From Methylocapsa sp. (GTDB lineage Bacteria > Pseudomonadota > Alphaproteobacteria > Rhizobiales > Beijerinckiaceae): a DNA stretch of 7,598 nucleotides. The translations under genes were made by a program, and so were the position numbers. The notes under the pieces are model-generated. The model was given only the letters and a program-made list of their open reading frames with translations, made no database searches and was not told the origin of the DNA. Positions within the stretch are counted from its first letter, which is position 1; each line of letters opens with the position of its first letter. Where the stretch lies: contig PLUZ01000135.1 in assembly GCA_003162995.1 (NCBI GenBank), positions 1-7,598 on the forward strand, written 5' to 3'. Of the stretch, positions 7,349-7,598 are shown one piece after another.

Positions 7349-7597
7349 ATGGCAGCGTTGGTTTTCTAGCTCATTGTCGGAGCGCTCGCTGGCTGGATCG
7401 CCGGCCTCGTTGTTAAGGGCGCTGGCTTTGGTCTGATCGGCAATATTATCGTCGGAATTTTGGGATCGATTGTCGCTGGCTTCGTGTTCCCTCTGCTAGG
7501 CGTCCATCTTGGGTCGGGACTTGTCGGATCTGTCATTCACGCCGCGATCGGGGCAATCATTCTCCTCTTTGTCTTGTCGTTGATCCGGAGAGCGTGA
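7349..7597 (+). pseudogene. GlsB/YeaQ/YmgE-family (transglycosylase-associated) small membrane protein, interrupted by an in-frame TAG
   Basis: Starting at ATG 7349, with GAGG at 7337-7340, 8 nt upstream, the frame reads MAALVF, then a TAG stop at 7367-7369. It then continues open for 75 codons to TGA at 7595-7597: LIVGALAGWIAGLVVKGAG, FGLIGNIIVGILGSIVAGF, ending SLIRRA. That is the whole three-helix, glycine-rich GlsB/YeaQ/YmgE pattern at its normal length of about 82 residues. These proteins sit in the inner membrane and are often stress-induced; their function is poorly known. The stop falls where relatives have a hydrophobic residue: TTG (Leu) or TGG (Trp) would become TAG by one base. 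No ATG, GTG or TTG restart lies near the break; only a rare ATT at 7373 would keep most of the protein. It is either a recent nonsense mutation or a base-call error; the rest looks undamaged. Confidence 0.8.
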
Positions 7598-7598
7598 T

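Noticed and set aside
7367..7369. TAG read as pyrrolysine or other recoding
   Set aside because: Nothing in the window suggests recoding, and the family has an ordinary hydrophobic residue here; mutation or error is simpler.
7267..7422. Plus-strand frame of about 51 codons beginning ATGTCAGAACCC
   Set aside because: It runs out of frame into the GlsB-type gene, has no ribosome binding site and no recognisable sequence.

Overview
The window carries most of an aerobic (molybdenum/copper) carbon monoxide dehydrogenase operon, read entirely on the minus strand. In transcription order from the right, the genes are coxC (5479-6705), coxM (4356-5222), coxS (3839-4339), coxL (1422-3842), coxD (332-1213) and the first 109 codons of coxE (1-327, cut by the window edge). 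This is the coxC-M-S-L-D-E order known from Oligotropha (Afipia) carboxidovorans. The lengths of CoxM (288 aa) and CoxS (166 aa), and the spacing of cofactor residues in all three subunits, match that enzyme as I recall it. CoxL carries the form I active-site loop AYRCSFR, so this is a genuine CO dehydrogenase rather than one of the form II relatives of uncertain substrate. The GC-rich sequence, gene order and protein character point to an alphaproteobacterium, probably of the Hyphomicrobiales (Rhizobiales); I cannot name the genus.

The genes work as one unit. CoxC is a membrane-embedded MHYT sensor with a LytTR DNA-binding domain. CoxM (FAD), CoxS (two [2Fe-2S]) and CoxL (Mo/Cu-pterin) make the enzyme, which oxidises CO to CO2 and passes electrons through the Fe-S clusters to FAD and on to the respiratory chain. 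CoxD (MoxR-type AAA+ ATPase) and CoxE (partner of VWA-domain type) mature the active site. coxM-coxS-coxL are tightly packed (16-nt gap, then a 4-nt ATGA overlap) and coxD-coxE have a 4-nt gap. Two wider gaps break the cluster: coxC-coxM (256 bp) and coxL-coxD (about 208 bp). Each contains a conspicuous inverted repeat right at the upstream gene's stop codon, so these are the likely places where expression is uncoupled.

To the right of coxC lies a 643-bp divergent region (6706-7348). It holds one doubtful minus-strand reading frame at the position coxB occupies in O. carboxidovorans, plus AT-rich promoter-like sequence. Beyond it, on the plus strand at 7349-7597, is a small GlsB/YeaQ/YmgE-family membrane protein gene that is interrupted by an amber codon at position 7. 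I see no mobile element, tRNA, rRNA or CRISPR. The main content is a known system; the less ordinary items are the two inverted-repeat junctions, the doubtful coxB-position frame and the amber codon.
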